58,918 nucleotides of DNA from DATADD01 sp046262355 (GCA_046262355.1 JBHEMX010000040.1:1-58918), one strand, 5' to 3'; shown: positions 42,514 to 51,630, counted from the first letter of the stretch. The notes: generated by a model from the letters alone, not told the origin. Translations and numbers: made by a program.

Positions 42514-44218
42514 AGCCAAGGGAACGGAGTCGTTCTCTGATCTCCGCCTCTTCCTCTTCGGAGTATCCGGCGCCCTCATCGGGCTTCATCGTCGCCTCGG
42601 CTCCACGCCTCGTCGTTCGAGCGCTTCGGACCTCTTCGTCGAACGCGTCGGTCAAGACCTTGCCATCGACGTCAGAAGGAATGGCGGCATCGCGCAGGAA
42701 CAGCACGGTTGGAGCTACATCGGCTATCTGCGCGTCTTCGATGTGGCCGGCCTTCACTCCCGGTCCCAGCAACGCGACGATGCCATACTGATCGTGACCT
42801 CCGTTCACGAGGTGGTCGAACGGGTCGTCTGGGAGGTGCTGCTTCTGCAGCTTGTGGTTGGTCCCATCGGGATAACGGATGTCGAAACACGCACCTTCGT
42901 CCATCCACTGGACGACGAGGTCGGGAGAACGCTCGACGTACGGGCCCGAATAGGCCTCCTCGCGGCGCAGGACCCGGCGCACGAGCGGCTGCCCGGTCTT
43001 CACGCAAACGGCACTCGACATGCGGTCGATGATCTCCTGGCGCACCGACTCGTAGTCCTCGGGCGCCACGATCCCCTGGCTCTGACGTCCCTGAAGGTTG
43101 ATCCAGATCTCGGGCCGCTTGCCGTCGGTGTAGGCCTTCGTCTTGGACCAGTCGACCTTGGCGAACGACATCATGACCTCGACGCGACGACGGAGCCACG
43201 GGAAGCGCCTGGATAGCTTGTGCTTCATCTCGGGCGACAGCGTCTTGTCGAGGCGCCGAAACAGCTTGCTTATCGTCGAGAACGCGACCGATCGAGCGCT
43301 CGTCTTGCGTTCTTCCTCACGGTACGTGAGCAGCCCGAGCTGCCCCAACCAGTTAGGCAGCGTGCGGGCGAGGCCCTCCTCGTGGCGAGCCCCGTGGTCG
43401 GACACGAGCACGACGACGGTGTCGTCATCAACCTTGCTCATAAGCTCACCCACCACCGCGTCGAGGTGCTCGTAGGTGTCGCGTATCGCATCCCGGTGGC
43501 GTTGGGGGTCCTCAGAAGCCGGGTCGTCCATGTGCTGCCAGAAGAAGTGCTGTACGACGTCGGACTCCGTGAACACGACCATGAACGTGTCCCACTCCCT
43601 CGAGCCCATCAAGTGCTCCGCCACCGCGGCCCGTTTGTCGATCGAACGATGCAGTCGATCCAAGCCCTCGTCCGCCTGTCCCGCAACGACGAAACGAGCG
43701 AGCGCGGGGTAGACGTAATACTCGCCTCCGGCGGTGGAGATGACCTCGTGTCTCAACTCCGATGGATAGGTGAAGCGCGGGTCCTCGGCGCTGGGACTGT
43801 CGAGGCCCGACACGAAGACACCGTTCACTTCTTCGGCCGGGAACGTCAAGGGGACGTTCATCACGCTGACGCGCTGGCCTTCCTCGGACAGCAGGCGCCA
43901 GAACGCCTTGCCTCGACGGTACGAGCCGTTGATGAACTGATACTCGTACGTCTCCGGCTTGTCCTCGGTGAACCAGTAGATGCCGTGCTTACCCGGGTTA
44001 AGGCCGGTAACCATCGTCGACCACGCGGGCGCGCTGTTCCGGTTGGGCACCGAGCTCATGGGACCCCACGCGCCCTCTGTCAAGAAGCGAGAGATGTTGG
44101 GCAAGCGGTCCTCCGCAACCCACTTCTCGACGAGCCGAGGAGTCAGCGCGTCCAGACCGATGATCAGCACCTTGGGTGCTTTGCTCACTCCGATCTCCCG
44201 ACCTTCAGCTTGCTTCAT
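42503..44218 (-). CDS. Alkaline-phosphatase-superfamily phosphodiesterase-like protein 3
   Basis: A 571-residue homolog: PKVLIIGLDALTPRLVEKW, NSAPAWSTMVTGLNPGKHGIYWF, SDVVQHFFW, SDHGARHE and GGHDQYGIVALLGPG, with the tail AGYSEEEEAEIRERLRSLGYVE. It closely matches the protein at 39119 over the whole length, so these two are probably the product of a recent duplication. Protein 2 lies between them. ATG 44218 overlaps the RmlD stop as TGATG and has GGAGAAGGGA upstream. It is predicted cytoplasmic. Confidence 0.88.
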   Translation of the reverse strand: MKQAEGREIGVSKAPKVLIIGLDALTPRLVEKWVAEDRLPNISRFLTEGAWGPMSSVPNRNSAPAWSTMVTGLNPGKHGIYWFTEDKPETYEYQFINGSYRRGKAFWRLLSEEGQRVSVMNVPLTFPAEEVNGVFVSGLDSPSAEDPRFTYPSELRHEVISTAGGEYYVYPALARFVVAGQADEGLDRLHRSIDKRAAVAEHLMGSREWDTFMVVFTESDVVQHFFWQHMDDPASEDPQRHRDAIRDTYEHLDAVVGELMSKVDDDTVVVLVSDHGARHEEGLARTLPNWLGQLGLLTYREEERKTSARSVAFSTISKLFRRLDKTLSPEMKHKLSRRFPWLRRRVEVMMSFAKVDWSKTKAYTDGKRPEIWINLQGRQSQGIVAPEDYESVRQEIIDRMSSAVCVKTGQPLVRRVLRREEAYSGPYVERSPDLVVQWMDEGACFDIRYPDGTNHKLQKQHLPDDPFDHLVNGGHDQYGIVALLGPGVKAGHIEDAQIADVAPTVLFLRDAAIPSDVDGKVLTDAFDEEVRSARTTRRGAEATMKPDEGAGYSEEEEAEIRERLRSLGYVE

Positions 44219-45084
44219 CAGATGTGTCCCTTCTCCACCAAGTAATGCTTGAGCGCGTCGTCCCAGTCCCGCATGATCCCGGCGACCGTGTCAGAAGCTC
44301 GCTCGCTGCCAAGAGATGAGTTCTTCGGGCGGCGCGCCTTAGCGCCTTGCGCCTCCGACTCGATCGGCTCCGGAGCGACGTTCGAGCCGACCTGCTCGAG
44401 GATCTTGGAGGCAAAGCCGTGCCACGTCGTCGAGCCACCGTTGGTGAGGTGAAAGAGGCCCTCCGCTTCCTCTCTCACGAGGAGCTCCAGCCCTCTGGCG
44501 GCATCCCATGTGTACGTCGGGGACATGCTGATGTCGTTGACCACCTGCACCGGCCCGCCGGCCGCTCCCTTGGCGAGGATCGCCTCGACGAAGTTGCCTC
44601 CCTTTCCACTCGCCCCGGCAACGCCGAAGAGGCTCGCGACCCTGACGACCAGCCATCGCGAGCAGCCCTGGCGCAGGAGGTGCTCGCCTGCGAGCTTAGA
44701 AGCGCCGTAGACGTTGAGCGGAGAAGTGACGTCCTCCTCCACGTACGGCGCGCCCTTGGCGCCGTCGAAAACGTAGTCGCTGCTGATGAAGACGCACAGC
44801 GCGCCTCGCTCGTCGCACGCTCGGGCGACGTTGACAGAGCCCACGGAGTTGATCTGAAAGGTCTTGTCCACTTGGCTCTCGCACTCGTCGACGCGATGGT
44901 AGGCGGCACAGTTGACGACGACGTCGGCGGCGGCGTCTCGAAGCACGTCGCGCACCTGGTCCGCTCTGGTCACCTCGACGTCGCCATGGCCGAGGGGCAC
45001 GAGGTCGTAGCCGCCCCTGTCCCCGAACGCCCGCACGAGGTCGCTCCCGAGCTGGCCGCTCGCCCCGAGCACCGCCACCCTCAC
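44218..45084 (-). CDS. rmlD: dTDP-4-dehydrorhamnose reductase
   Basis: A 288-residue NADPH-dependent reductase making dTDP-L-rhamnose. It has GASGQLGSDL (Rossmann), NCAAYHRVDECE, SSDYVFDG, and the catalytic Y-x-x-x-K in NVYGASKLAGE. GTG 45084 overlaps the stop of the upstream epimerase as GTGA, and the Rossmann motif follows directly, so it is preferred over the longer frame. It lies in a run with RmlC and the epimerase. Confidence 0.88.
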   Translation of the reverse strand: MRVAVLGASGQLGSDLVRAFGDRGGYDLVPLGHGDVEVTRADQVRDVLRDAAADVVVNCAAYHRVDECESQVDKTFQINSVGSVNVARACDERGALCVFISSDYVFDGAKGAPYVEEDVTSPLNVYGASKLAGEHLLRQGCSRWLVVRVASLFGVAGASGKGGNFVEAILAKGAAGGPVQVVNDISMSPTYTWDAARGLELLVREEAEGLFHLTNGGSTTWHGFASKILEQVGSNVAPEPIESEAQGAKARRPKNSSLGSERASDTVAGIMRDWDDALKHYLVEKGHI

Positions 45085-46100
45085 AACAGCACACCCTCCA
45101 GCTCGATCTCTTGGAGGAGACCGCGCATCTCGATCAGGCTCTTGTACCACTCCAGCGTGATCATCTTGGGGTCGTTGGGGTCGAGCTCGCCGGACGCCAG
45201 GGCGTGGTGAACCTCCCTCGCGCCGTCTGCGGGCGAGAGCTGTGCGGAGAACCCGAGCACGTGTCCGATCTTGTCGAAGCGTACCTGATACGAGCGATGA
45301 TCCGGAGAGCCGTACCAGTCGTAGTTGAATGGTAACCCGACTGCGTCCGCGACCATCTCGGCCAGCGGCATGATCTGACAGTTCTGGTCGTTGGACCCGA
45401 CGTTGAAGATCTCGCCGTTGACGTTGCTCGTCGGCGCCTCAAGGGCCATCCTCATGGCGCGCGACGTGTCCTTGACGTGCACGAACGGCCTCCACTGGAG
45501 ACCATCTCGAAGGATCGGCAGGCGCCCCGTCTGGTACAGACCCCGCACCATCCCGTTGATCGCGAGGTCAAAGCGCATGCGAGGCGAGAGGCCGTAGACC
45601 GTGGCCTGGCGAAGAACGACCACGCAGAACGAGTCATCGGAGAGATACAGGATGTCTCGTTCGGCACCCAAGTTGGCCTTGGCGTATGTCGTCAAGGGAT
45701 TGACCGGTGAGGACTCGTCCAGGACACCGTCCTGAAACCCGTAGATGCTGCACGAGGAGGGCAGGATGTAGCGCTCGACGCCGTGGTTCTTCGCCAGACG
45801 CGCGACCCGGGCGCGTCCTCGATGGTTGATCTCCCACGTTTTCTCGGGCTCCATCTCACCGGCCGGATCGTTCGAGAGGGCCGCGAGGTCGATCACAGCG
45901 AAGACATCCTCGAAGAAGGACTCATCCATCCAGCGGATGTCGGTCCGAACCACTCGGAGCTTCTCGTCCTCGGGGGGAAGGCTGTCGCGGCCGAAGAAGA
46001 AACGGTCGATCGCCAGCACCCGGTAACCGGCGTCGAGCAGGGTCCTCGTGAGCACCGAACCGATGTAGCCGCCGGCGCCTGTGACCAGCACCGTTTTCAT
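45081..46100 (-). CDS. NAD-dependent epimerase/dehydratase
   Basis: A 339-residue extended short-chain dehydrogenase: VTGAGGYIGSVLTRTLLDAG, the catalytic segment SSCSIYG with YAKANLGAE (Y-x-x-x-K), and QWRPFVHVKDTSRAM. It is not RmlB, since it lacks the usual RmlB pattern; no rmlB is seen in the window. It may make another nucleotide sugar or a branch of the rhamnose route. It overlaps RmlC by 4 bases and RmlD by 4 bases. Confidence 0.82.
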   Translation of the reverse strand: MKTVLVTGAGGYIGSVLTRTLLDAGYRVLAIDRFFFGRDSLPPEDEKLRVVRTDIRWMDESFFEDVFAVIDLAALSNDPAGEMEPEKTWEINHRGRARVARLAKNHGVERYILPSSCSIYGFQDGVLDESSPVNPLTTYAKANLGAERDILYLSDDSFCVVVLRQATVYGLSPRMRFDLAINGMVRGLYQTGRLPILRDGLQWRPFVHVKDTSRAMRMALEAPTSNVNGEIFNVGSNDQNCQIMPLAEMVADAVGLPFNYDWYGSPDHRSYQVRFDKIGHVLGFSAQLSPADGAREVHHALASGELDPNDPKMITLEWYKSLIEMRGLLQEIELEGVLL

Positions 46101-46666
46101 CGGCCGTCCCCCTCATAGACGAACCCGTTGTCGGCGTCCGCCAGCAAAGGCATCCCTTCGTCCTTGTCCGAGAGGATGACCTCGTCGATCGGCAGCTCGA
46201 GGCCGATGGCGGGATCGTTCCACCTGACTCCCCGGTCACACTCCGGCGCGTACTCCGCCGTGACCTTGTAGAGGACGTCGGCCTCGTCGCTCAAGGTGCA
46301 GAATCCGTGAGCGAAACCGGCCGGCACGAAGAGCATGAGCCCGTTCTTGTCCGACAGCGTCGCCGTGACGTACTTGCCGTAGGTCGGCGACCCGACCCGG
46401 ATATCGACCGCCACATCGAGGATCTCGCCCCGGAACGCCTTGACGAGCTTTCCCTGTGCGCTGGGGGGGTTCTGGTAGTGGAGGCCGCGGAAGACGCCGC
46501 GGTGCGAATGAGAGTAATTGTCCTGAACGAAGCGATCGTCGATCCCGCCCAAGGCGAACTCCGACGACTTGTAGGTCTCCATGAAGAACCCGCGATGGTC
46601 GTCGAAGCTTTTCGCTTCGACGACCACCACCTCCGGGATCTCCAGGCCGTCAAACCGAAACGGCAT
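46097..46666 (-). CDS. rmlC: dTDP-4-dehydrorhamnose 3,5-epimerase
   Basis: A 189-residue cupin-fold enzyme: DDHRGFFMETYKSSEF, QDNYSHSHRGVFRGLHYQNPP with the catalytic histidine region, KLVKAFRGEILDVAVDIR, and VPAGFAHGFCTLSD. Length and motifs are typical. It converts dTDP-4-keto-6-deoxyglucose to the L-lyxo form before RmlD. The start overlaps the end of the LhgO-like gene by 17 bases. Confidence 0.92.
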   Translation of the reverse strand: MPFRFDGLEIPEVVVVEAKSFDDHRGFFMETYKSSEFALGGIDDRFVQDNYSHSHRGVFRGLHYQNPPSAQGKLVKAFRGEILDVAVDIRVGSPTYGKYVTATLSDKNGLMLFVPAGFAHGFCTLSDEADVLYKVTAEYAPECDRGVRWNDPAIGLELPIDEVILSDKDEGMPLLADADNGFVYEGDGR

Positions 46667-47876
46667 GGGGTGCTCCTTGCGCTTTCTCGAACAACAGGTC
46701 GACGGCGTGGTGTGCGAAGGCCATCGACGAAGTGAACGCAGGAGAGATGGCGTTCAGCACGTGCAGGACGCCCTGCTCGCGGTGAGTGACGAAATCCATG
46801 ACCAGCTTCTTCGTGGGCCAGTGGACGAGCTGCGGACGGATGCCCACCTTGTCCGTGGCCTCCAGGTCGTCCAGGCGCAGCCCGGGGATCAACGCGCGCG
46901 CTTCGTTGAAGAGCACTCTCTTCCAATACTTCCGCGGCTCGGTTAGCGCCGCCGTGCGAAATGCGGCGTTGCGCATCAGCAGGACGGCGTCACGCACGAG
47001 GATCGAGGGCGCCTCCCACGTCCATCCGTCGAACGCCCCGTAGTTCTCGCGGCCAAAAGCCGGGATGGCGGTGGGGCCAACGTAGACGTCGCCACTGACA
47101 CCGCGCGTGAAGTGCGCCCCGAGGAATGGATTCTGCAGATCGGGGACGGGGTAAACGCTGCCGCGCACGAGCGACGCCCGGCTCTTCGCGAGTTTCCTGT
47201 ACGTTCCCTTGAAGGGCAGAATCCTGTACTCCCTGGCGACGCCGAATCTATGGGCGATCTTGTCCGCGAAAGAACCGGCGGCGTTCACCAGTCGATCGAA
47301 ACCGATGACTCCCTGGGAAGTCTGCAGCTTGCGGTCACCGGCCGGTCCGCTCACCTGAGTGCCATAGGACATCGTCACCTTGCCCGACCCCTCGAGCTCT
47401 CGTTCTAGAGCCCGCAGCACCTCCTTGGGATCCACTACGGCGGTCGCGGGCGAATACAAAGCTCTCTCGTACGTAGCCGCGTGCGGCTCGAGCCGCGCAA
47501 GCTCAGACGGGTCGATGACGGAAGCATCGGCGCCACAGGCGTCGGCTCTCACCTTCAGCTCGTCGAGCGCCGAGAGCTGACCCTGGTTGACCGCGACGAT
47601 GACCTTGCCGGTCTCGTGAAAGATCACCCCGGAGTCGCGACAGAACTGTTTCATCCGGCGCCCGCCCTCGGAGCAGTAGCGAGCCTTCAGAGTGCCCGGT
47701 GAGTAGTAGATGCCGGCGTGGATCACGCCGCTGTTGCGGCCGCTGGCGTGGGCGCCCGAAGCCGCTTCTTTATCCACTATGGAGATGCTGTCGGCGCCAC
47801 GGCTCAACAGCTCTCGGGCGATCGTAAGTCCCGTTATGCCGGCACCCACGACCAAGAACTCGCAATCGCGACTCAA
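46650..47876 (-). CDS. FAD-dependent oxidoreductase (L-2-hydroxyglutarate oxidase-like)
   Basis: A 408-residue DAO-fold flavoprotein: FAD motif VVGAGITGLTIARELLSRG, then SGRNSGVIHAGIYYSPGTLKAR, which is characteristic of the LhgO family, and GIRPQLVHW near the C-terminus. It would oxidise a 2-hydroxy acid, or by position perhaps a sugar-derived substrate. It is the first gene of the rhamnose run. ATG 47876 is supported by GGGAGGG upstream and by the motif starting seven residues in. The coupling with sugar genes is unusual for LhgO. Confidence 0.85.
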   Translation of the reverse strand: MSRDCEFLVVGAGITGLTIARELLSRGADSISIVDKEAASGAHASGRNSGVIHAGIYYSPGTLKARYCSEGGRRMKQFCRDSGVIFHETGKVIVAVNQGQLSALDELKVRADACGADASVIDPSELARLEPHAATYERALYSPATAVVDPKEVLRALERELEGSGKVTMSYGTQVSGPAGDRKLQTSQGVIGFDRLVNAAGSFADKIAHRFGVAREYRILPFKGTYRKLAKSRASLVRGSVYPVPDLQNPFLGAHFTRGVSGDVYVGPTAIPAFGRENYGAFDGWTWEAPSILVRDAVLLMRNAAFRTAALTEPRKYWKRVLFNEARALIPGLRLDDLEATDKVGIRPQLVHWPTKKLVMDFVTHREQGVLHVLNAISPAFTSSMAFAHHAVDLLFEKAQGAPHAVSV

Positions 47877-48004
47877 GGTCGGTAACGTCCCTCCCAGCTA
47901 GAATATCCCCTCTTCGCCTTCCAGGCGAAGCTTTTCCCGCCTTCAAGGAGGGTAGAGCATAGCGAAATCACCCTGCAAGTTCCAGTGAGGACGGAGGTTT
48001 CGGC

Positions 48005-48739
48005 ATGAGAGGCGTAGTGCTCGCGGGGGGTCTCGGCACGAGGCTGGGGCCGATGACTCGAGTCACCAACAAGCACCTTCTCGATGTCTTCGACGAGCCC
48101 ATGATCCATTTCCCCATCCTCACGCTCGCCCGCGCCGGCATAAGGGACCTAGTGCTCGTGACGGGGAAGGAGATCGATCAGTTCAAGACACTCCTGGGAG
48201 ACGGCGGGGAGCTCGGCGTGCGCTTGTCCTACGCCCAGCAGGAGGGCGAGCAGGGCATCGCTCACGCCTTGTTGCAGGCCGCTCCTGAGCTCGGCGACGA
48301 GCCCGTCGCCGTCATCCTAGGAGACAACATCTTTCAGGAGAACCTCAAGCCCTACATAACCTCCTTCAAGGGGCGGTCCAGGGGCGCGAAGCTTCTGCTC
48401 AAGCGGGTCTCCCTCGACGACGCCCGCCGGTTCGGGGTTGCCTCCGTGAGCGGCGACCGGATCACCGGAATCGTCGAAAAGCCCCAGAACCCGGATAGCG
48501 ACCTGGTCGTCGTGGGGTGCTACATGTACGATGCTCGGGTTTTCGATCTGATCCGGTCGCTCGAGCCGTCTGGCCGCGGCGAGTACGAGATCACCGACGT
48601 AAACAACGCGTACATCTCGACGGGCGAGATGTCCTTTGACGTTTTACGGGGGTGGTGGACGGATGCCGGCACGCCGCAGAGCAAACTCAAAGCATCGATC
48701 CTCGTCGCTCTCAACAAAGGGGTCACTTTCCACGCCTGA
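48005..48739 (+). CDS. rmlA: Glucose-1-phosphate thymidylyltransferase
   Basis: A 244-residue nucleotidyltransferase forming dTDP-glucose, the first rhamnose precursor. It has the signature GGLGTRLGPMTRVTNKHLL, QEGEQGIAHALLQA, ILGDNIF, and EKPQNPDSDLVVVGCYMYD. It is the short form without the C-terminal extension (usual length about 290). It is divergent from the rhamnose operon at 47876 with about 130 bases between, a likely shared promoter region. ATG 48005 has GGACGGAGG upstream. Confidence 0.88.
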   Translation: MRGVVLAGGLGTRLGPMTRVTNKHLLDVFDEPMIHFPILTLARAGIRDLVLVTGKEIDQFKTLLGDGGELGVRLSYAQQEGEQGIAHALLQAAPELGDEPVAVILGDNIFQENLKPYITSFKGRSRGAKLLLKRVSLDDARRFGVASVSGDRITGIVEKPQNPDSDLVVVGCYMYDARVFDLIRSLEPSGRGEYEITDVNNAYISTGEMSFDVLRGWWTDAGTPQSKLKASILVALNKGVTFHA

Positions 48740-48931
48740 TCAGAAACTTAGGCCGTTCGCGGTATGCGAATACGGTTTATGCATGATGCGGGTGATGTTC
48801 TCATTTGCCGTCGAAGGCCGACAAGACGGCAAGCCGGAGTGTGCGCGAGGCTTCAGCGGTAATGGAGGCAGGGAACTTGCGGCTTGCGGTAAGCTGACGA
48901 CCAACCGGGGCGGATCAGGAGGAAGAACCAA

Positions 48932-49690
48932 TTGCGAGTCAACACACCTATTCGGCACCTCCTTGCTGTTGGTGCAGCGGGGGCTCTTGTAGTCGCTGCG
49001 AGCGCTGCCGTCTCGGCTCCCGCCGGTGAGGCCCATCTTCCAGACCTTCAGACAAAGCGCGCCACTCTCAAGAACCGTCTCACGATCGACACCTCGACGG
49101 GGAAAAAGCTGCTGCGCTTCTCCAACACCGTCTGGAATGCCGGAGACGGGCCGCTCGAGGTCCGTCCTGACAACAGCGGGGCCACGAATTCGACACAGGC
49201 GTACCAGCGGGTGTTCACCCACGACGATCAGGGAACGTGGCAGCTTGTGGAGGAGTTCCTGGTCGGGACCTTCCAGTTCCATGAAGAGCACAATCATTGG
49301 CATTTCTCAGACTTTGCACTCTATGAACTGCGTGACGTAGCCGCTGGCGGGGGCGTCGGCACGATCAAGCGCACCGGCCAAAAGGAAACGTTCTGCATCG
49401 CCGACACCACGCAGGTCAATTCAGGGTTAGAGCATTCTCCGGCACGGAGGGTATATCGGGTCGGGAGCTGCGATCAGAACAGCAACGCGGGGCTGTCCGT
49501 TGGGTGGGGCGACACGTACCGGTGGGACCTCCCTGGGCAGGAGATCGACATAACCGGCCTACCAGACGGGCAGTATTGGTTGGTTTCGACCGCGGACCCG
49601 AAGAATCGGTTGCGCGAGACGAATGACGGGAACAACACCGCAAAGCTCAAGATCCAGATCACCGGCGACACCGTGGCTCCGGCCGGCTAA
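48932..49690 (+). CDS. Secreted lysyl-oxidase-family protein
   Basis: A 252-residue exported protein. A signal peptide (HLLAVGAAGALVVAASAAVSAPAG) leads to a mature domain with HEEHNHWHFSDFALYEL (from about residue 117), the copper-binding histidine cluster of lysyl oxidases. VGWGDTYRWDLPGQEIDI follows, with a Tyr in the position of the LTQ cofactor tyrosine, then ADPKNRLRETNDGNN. The family oxidises lysine side chains to aldehydes. TTG 48932 has a strong AGGAGGAAGAA upstream. It is monocistronic and follows rmlA after 192 bases. Confidence 0.82.
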   Translation: MRVNTPIRHLLAVGAAGALVVAASAAVSAPAGEAHLPDLQTKRATLKNRLTIDTSTGKKLLRFSNTVWNAGDGPLEVRPDNSGATNSTQAYQRVFTHDDQGTWQLVEEFLVGTFQFHEEHNHWHFSDFALYELRDVAAGGGVGTIKRTGQKETFCIADTTQVNSGLEHSPARRVYRVGSCDQNSNAGLSVGWGDTYRWDLPGQEIDITGLPDGQYWLVSTADPKNRLRETNDGNNTAKLKIQITGDTVAPAG

Positions 49691-49807
49691 CCACCAAGTC
49701 ACCCTCGCTCCCGACCCTCTCGCCTCGGACAGCTAGCGTGCCGGGCCCCCGAGTTCAACAACGCTCGGTTGTGCGACATGCGCATCATCTCCGGGTCGCC
49801 GAAGCGG

Positions 49808-50548
49808 TTAGCGTGTCCGCCTGTGCGAAACGAGCGCAGCCCGGCCCGTGCGCACTTCCGAGTACCACCACGACGTCTTCCTCCGCACCTTTCGCTGCGT
49901 GTCGCCCCTGCGCACCACGACGCGTGGCAGCGCATACGGATCGATGGCGTTCGATCTCTTCGCCGTGCGGAACGCGTGACTGAAACCTGCCCGTCGCGCG
50001 GCCCGGCGGACGCGTTCGCTCTCGAGTCCTCGGGGATAGGCAAGGAAGCTCACGGGAGTACTCAAGATGTCTTCCAGCACCTCTCGGCTCTCGCTCAGCT
50101 CCCGCTCGCACTCTTCATCGCTCAGGGTCGTAAGAGCCGCATGTGTGTGGCTGTGTGACCCGAAGCGGATGCCGGCTTCCCGCATCTCGAGGACCTGGTC
50201 CCGCGTCAGCGCCCTTGGCGGTGACAGGAATGGCTCGTCGATCCAGTCCACGCCCGCGTTGCCATCCACGAGCGTCTTTGTGACCACGAAGATAGTGGCC
50301 GGAAGCCGATAGGTCGCGAGGGTTGGAAACGCGTGGTCGAAGACGTCGCTAAGGCCATCGTCGAAGGTGATGCCGACGGCTCCATCGGAGAGGCGGCCGG
50401 AAGATGACATCCGGCCCACCGCATCAACGAGGTCGATAGTCGACCCCCTGCTCGCCAACCACGAGCAGTGCTTGTCGAACGCCTTCGTCGTCACACCGTA
50501 GGTCCAATCCCAGCCATCTGAGACCGAGTGGTAACAGAGGATCGACAT
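49808..50548 (-). CDS. Polysaccharide deacetylase family protein
   Basis: A 246-residue NodB-fold protein: TFDDG at 61-65 with the general-base and metal Asp, HSHTH with H132 and H136 as metal ligands, and FLAYPRG. It removes N- or O-acetyl groups from a glycan. No signal peptide is found, so it acts in the cytoplasm or with an unrecognised export route. The ATG overlaps the upstream GNAT gene stop by one base. It is the last gene of the 49808-55143 module. Confidence 0.85.
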   Translation of the reverse strand: MSILCYHSVSDGWDWTYGVTTKAFDKHCSWLASRGSTIDLVDAVGRMSSSGRLSDGAVGITFDDGLSDVFDHAFPTLATYRLPATIFVVTKTLVDGNAGVDWIDEPFLSPPRALTRDQVLEMREAGIRFGSHSHTHAALTTLSDEECERELSESREVLEDILSTPVSFLAYPRGLESERVRRAARRAGFSHAFRTAKRSNAIDPYALPRVVVRRGDTQRKVRRKTSWWYSEVRTGRAALVSHRRTR

Positions 50549-51630
50549 CAGCCCTGTCCCCGCTCAATCACTCGAGCACTTCTGCGTAGGCACGCTTTGG
50601 CGGCCGGGCGAAGTCGCGTCCAGTAGAGAGCGAGCGCTCTGTGCGGACCTCTGTACGCTTTGACGCTGGTCCGAGGGCGGAGCTCGGATGCCCAACGCAT
50701 CTTGTAGTGGTCCGGTCCCCCGAGGAAGTCGTAGAAGCGCGAGCCTTCGTCTATGGCTGCGTGCAGGGCCTCGCCTCGAAGCAACAGTCCCGGAGACAGC
50801 GACGAAAAGCGCTCGTCGTAGCCCGTCTTGATTAGAAAGGAACCACCGGCGAACCTGCAGGAGAGATCGCCGGCGATCGCCACCCCGTCGAGCTCGAGAA
50901 GGTGGAGCCGAAGCCAACCGGCTTGAGCCGCGCCGTAGGCAAATCCGCGGTACAGGAGCTCTGTGCGCACGTTGCTCTGGATCGCAGTTTGCGCCGCCGC
51001 CCTCCATCCACTGCCCTCAACAGCGATGAAGGCATCGAGATCCTTCGTGAGTCCCGGGCCTCTAGATATGGTGCGAAACGAAACCGACCCCTCGCGCTCG
51101 AGGGCTCGACGTCGGTTTCCCAACGCCTTGCGCAACTTGCGGCCAACCGTTGCCAACAGCTCATCCCACGTGTCGGGCAGCGTCAGATACGGGCTCCCCC
51201 TTGTGGTGAACTCGAGGAACGAATACCCGGCTTCCTGAAACACTTGGCGGGCGCACTGCAGGCTCGCCTGATTCCGCATCGCCCGAAGATCGACCTGTCC
51301 GGGGCGGAGGCTGCAGAGCTCAAACCACATGGCCCGCCTCGCCTCGTCGTCGGCCGCAACAACATCCCAATCTTCGCTGTAAGCGTTCGTCGCCGAGGTC
51401 AATCGGCGTCGCCCATCGGTGGCATAGCAGACCCCCCCTCGGAGCGACCCCTGCGCGTCTCGAAGCAACAAGCACGATGATCGGTCGCCACCGAAGCTCT
51501 CCCACCAGGACGCAAGCCACTCGACCGTGAGGAACGGCGTCCCGGCGGCGAGCGCAAGCGGGTTCCATTCCTCCGCAACGGCGCGCAAGCCGTCGGCACA
51601 CGTCAGGATCTCCGCACGACCGTGAGTCAT
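50548..51630 (-). CDS. CelD/BcsL-type GNAT (FemAB-like) acyltransferase
   Basis: A 360-residue protein of the PF13480 acyltransferase type: PFLTVEWLASWWESFG near the start, KLRKALGNRRRALEREG, then RLHLLELDGVAIAGDLSCRF and YDERFSSLSPGLLLRGEALHAAI. The domain is a tandem GNAT fold often found in polysaccharide loci, where it may acylate glycans or amino sugars. It overlaps the adjacent GNAT gene by 4 bases. No membrane helix is seen. Confidence 0.78.
   Translation of the reverse strand: MTHGRAEILTCADGLRAVAEEWNPLALAAGTPFLTVEWLASWWESFGGDRSSCLLLRDAQGSLRGGVCYATDGRRRLTSATNAYSEDWDVVAADDEARRAMWFELCSLRPGQVDLRAMRNQASLQCARQVFQEAGYSFLEFTTRGSPYLTLPDTWDELLATVGRKLRKALGNRRRALEREGSVSFRTISRGPGLTKDLDAFIAVEGSGWRAAAQTAIQSNVRTELLYRGFAYGAAQAGWLRLHLLELDGVAIAGDLSCRFAGGSFLIKTGYDERFSSLSPGLLLRGEALHAAIDEGSRFYDFLGGPDHYKMRWASELRPRTSVKAYRGPHRALALYWTRLRPAAKACLRRSARVIERGQG

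Noticed and set aside
39836..42540. Two long plus-strand open frames opposite the alkaline-phosphatase-superfamily genes
   Set aside because: Their composition mirrors the codon bias of the genes beneath them, and they have no start signals or domains.
45081..46100. Assigning this gene as rmlB
   Set aside because: The Rossmann and catalytic segments fit the epimerase/dehydratase superfamily but not the usual RmlB pattern, so a general call was kept.
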